Below are positions 4,774 to 6,671 of a stretch of 6,671 nucleotides of DNA, one piece after another. The DNA is taken from contig USPJ01000070.1 of NCBI GenBank assembly GCA_900556645.1, positions 1 to 6,671 of the forward strand, in the 5' to 3' direction. The position numbers and the translations under genes were made by a program. The first letter of the stretch is position 1; the number at the start of each line of letters is the position of its first letter. This stretch comes from an uncultured Lachnospiraceae bacterium (lineage in GTDB: Bacteria; Bacillota_A; Clostridia; Lachnospirales; Lachnospiraceae). The notes beneath the pieces are model-generated. The model did no database searches, was not told the origin of the DNA, and saw nothing but the letters and a program-made list of their open reading frames with translations.

Positions 4774-6671
4774 TTAAACAATACGTTTATCGTTAATTGC
4801 ATCTACGGAATCCGGGTTAGCCAGTGTACCCATTACAACAGCATCTAACTCGCCGCGGTCGCCGGAAGCAATTTTACGAAGTACACGACGAAGAATCTTA
4901 CCGGAGCGGTTCTTTGGCATTTCTTCTACAAACTGAATTTTGCCCGGAACAGCAATTGGTCCGATTTCAGAACGTACAATCTGTTTTAATTCGGAGCGTA
5001 TGGTGTCTTCATTGTGATTGTCTTCGCGATTTAAAATAACATAAGCATATAAATCTTCACCTTTTACCGGATGAGGATAGCCTACAACAGCAGCTTCCAC
5101 AACGGCTGGGTGAGAACATAAAGCTTTTTCAATTTCTACGGTACCCAGACGATGACCGGAGATATTTACAATATCGTCAATACGTCCTGTAATCCAGAAG
5201 TAACCGTCTTCATCTCTATATGCACCGTCACCGGTAAAGAAATAACCCGGCTGCTGAGTAAAGTAACCATTGATGTAACGTTCCGGCTCTCCGTAAAGAC
5301 TCCGCATCATACCCGGCCATGCAGATGCCAGACAAAGCTCACCTTTTTCATTTACATCAGCCTCTTCTGCAGGTTCATCTCCCGAATTTCTCGCACGGAG
5401 AACAACCGGTTTTACACCGAAGAACGGAAGTGCTGCACTACCCGGCTTTAAGCCCATGGCACCAGGAATAGCAGAAATCAGAACGCCGCCGGCTTCTGTC
5501 TGCCACCAAGTATCAACGATTGGGCAGCGGTCATGGCCTACATAGTGGTAAAACCATTGCCATGCTTCCGGGTTAATCGGCTCACCTACGGAACCTAAAA
5601 GTCTCAAAGAGGATAAATCATGTTTTTCAATCCATTTTGTATCCTGATTCATAAGGGCACGGATAACTGTCGGTGCCGTATAGAAAATAGTTACTTTAAA
5701 TTTATCAATGATATGCCAGAAACGGTCCGGTTCCGGGTAAGTTGGAACTGATTCGTACATTACCGTAGTGGCACCGTTCAAAAGCGGTCCGTAAACAATG
5801 TAGGAATGACCGGTAATCCATCCGATATCCGCAGTACAGAAGAAAATATCATTTTCTTTATAGTCAAAAATGTATTTGAAGGTAGTAGCGGTATAAACCA
5901 TATATCCCGCTGTGGTATGTAAGGTTCCCTTTGGACTTCCGGTGGAACCGGAGGTGTACATAATGAAAAGGGGATCTTCTGCATCCATCTTTTCTGCCGG
6001 ACAGTAATCCGAAATATCATCAGACATCAGCTCTTTGGAAAGAGAAATGTCTCTGTATGTAATGTAAGGAACTTCAAAATCTACCATACGGTCTACTACG
6101 AAAACATCGTCGATGGTAAGACCGGCACTTGCACATAACATACAAGCTTTGTCAGCGTTTGCCTTAGCGTTGATTTTCTGTCCTGAACGCCAGTAACCGT
6201 TAGTAGTTACCAGTTTCTTTGCTCCGCAGGCAAGCATACGGTCAGCCAGTGCCTCTGCTGAGAAACCACCGAATACTACCGTATGGACTGCACCGATTCT
6301 GGCACAAGCCAGCATGATAACCGGAAGCTGCCAAATCATCGGAAGATATAATACAATACGGTCACCCTTCTTTACGCCTCTTTTCTTCAGTGCATTTGCA
6401 AAACGGCAAACGTGTTTTAAAAGATCATTGTAAGTAAATCTCTTGCAGTCTGCTTCCGGTTCACCCTGAAACAGAAGTGCAACCTTATCGCCTCTTCCTT
6501 TTTCAATCTGTGCATCCAGACAGTTATAACAAATGTTTGTTTTTCCACCTACGAACCATTCGTTATCTCCGATCTCCGGTTCGCCACGGTAAACCTGTGT
6601 CCAAGGTTTGAACCAGTGGAAATCTTTTGCGATGTAACCCCAGAAGGTATCCGGGTCTTCAATAGATTGTT
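4774..6671 (-). CDS. acs: Acetyl-coenzyme A synthetase (N terminus cut by window edge)
   Basis: Acs converts acetate, ATP and CoA to acetyl-CoA via acetyl-AMP in the cytosol. The frame is open from base 6669 to the TAA at 4776-4774, giving 631 residues (numbered from the edge). It starts QSIEDPDTFW, the normal early region of Acs, so roughly 20 residues and the start codon lie outside. The ANL-superfamily motifs are in order: P-loop TSGSTGSPKGT (239-249), LLGSVGEPINPEAW (357-370), DTWWQTEAGG (386-395), GDGAYRDEDGYFWITGR (480-496), the hinge region DDIVNISGHRLGT (498-510), and PKNRSGKILRR (585-595). K591 (codon 4897-4899) corresponds to the catalytic lysine regulated by acetylation in Salmonella Acs. 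The tryptophan pair W388-W389 of the small acyl pocket favours acetate; propionate is possible. An internal ATG at 6339 is not the start because the protein clearly continues upstream. It is convergent with the DUF445 gene. Confidence 0.97.
   Translation of the reverse strand, partial: QSIEDPDTFWGYIAKDFHWFKPWTQVYRGEPEIGDNEWFVGGKTNICYNCLDAQIEKGRGDKVALLFQGEPEADCKRFTYNDLLKHVCRFANALKKRGVKKGDRIVLYLPMIWQLPVIMLACARIGAVHTVVFGGFSAEALADRMLACGAKKLVTTNGYWRSGQKINAKANADKACMLCASAGLTIDDVFVVDRMVDFEVPYITYRDISLSKELMSDDISDYCPAEKMDAEDPLFIMYTSGSTGSPKGTLHTTAGYMVYTATTFKYIFDYKENDIFFCTADIGWITGHSYIVYGPLLNGATTVMYESVPTYPEPDRFWHIIDKFKVTIFYTAPTVIRALMNQDTKWIEKHDLSSLRLLGSVGEPINPEAWQWFYHYVGHDRCPIVDTWWQTEAGGVLISAIPGAMGLKPGSAALPFFGVKPVVLRARNSGDEPAEEADVNEKGELCLASAWPGMMRSLYGEPERYINGYFTQQPGYFFTGDGAYRDEDGYFWITGRIDDIVNISGHRLGTVEIEKALCSHPAVVEAAVVGYPHPVKGEDLYAYVILNREDNHNEDTIRSELKQIVRSEIGPIAVPGKIQFVEEMPKNRSGKILRRVLRKIASGDRGELDAVVMGTLANPDSVDAINDKRIV

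Noticed and set aside
5152..5451. Plus-strand open frame opposite acs
   Set aside because: It is antisense to conserved Acs motifs and its translation resembles no protein family I recognise.
6337..6339. ATG at 6339 (minus strand) as the start of acs
   Set aside because: The same frame stays open to the window edge and translates to normal N-terminal Acs sequence, so this Met is internal (residue 111 of the visible part).
1..6671. CRISPR arrays, insertion sequences, attachment sites or riboswitches
   Set aside because: No spaced direct repeats, transposase or integrase coding, terminal inverted repeats or recognisable riboswitch were seen; the tRNA 3' end has no visible duplicated copy nearby, so there is no sign of integration.

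Overview
The window is ordinary chromosomal DNA from a low-GC, Gram-positive type bacterium, most likely a gut Clostridia/Lachnospiraceae member. This rests on the AT-rich codon use, strong AGGAG-type ribosome binding sites, a tRNA-Cys gene with no encoded CCA, and a DUF445 protein of the Bacillus YheB type. The taxonomic placement is inference. No CRISPR array, insertion sequence, phage gene or clearly undescribed system was found, and no gap longer than 300 bases lacks a gene.

Region 1 (1-3608, + strand) is the downstream part of an amino-sugar operon, probably for sialic acid/N-acetylmannosamine. It holds the last codons of an unidentified gene, a YhcH/YjgK/YiaL-family sugar anomerase-like protein, a ROK-family kinase (probable NanK), an RpiR-family regulator with HTH and SIS domains, and N-acetylglucosamine-6-phosphate deacetylase (NagA). 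In the expected pathway the anomerase-like protein helps supply the usable sugar anomer. The kinase makes ManNAc-6-P, an epimerase (NanE, not in this window) gives GlcNAc-6-P, and NagA releases acetate and glucosamine-6-P. The RpiR protein probably senses a phosphosugar and controls the operon. A weak hairpin and a TATAAT-rich promoter candidate sit between the anomerase-like gene and the kinase gene.

Region 2 (3609-3764) holds a tRNA-Cys(GCA) gene with its own good promoter, starting four bases after the nagA stop, and a strong intrinsic terminator. No separate terminator is seen for the nag/nan operon, so its transcripts may run through the tRNA gene.

Region 3 (3788-4678) encodes a DUF445 membrane-anchored protein with no obvious promoter of its own after the tRNA terminator. 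A 16-bp perfect hairpin at 4718-4753, with A and T runs on its two sides, looks like a bidirectional terminator shared with the convergent gene.

Region 4 (4774-6671, - strand) is acetyl-CoA synthetase (acs), nearly complete. The reading frame stays open to the window edge, so only roughly the first 20 residues are missing.
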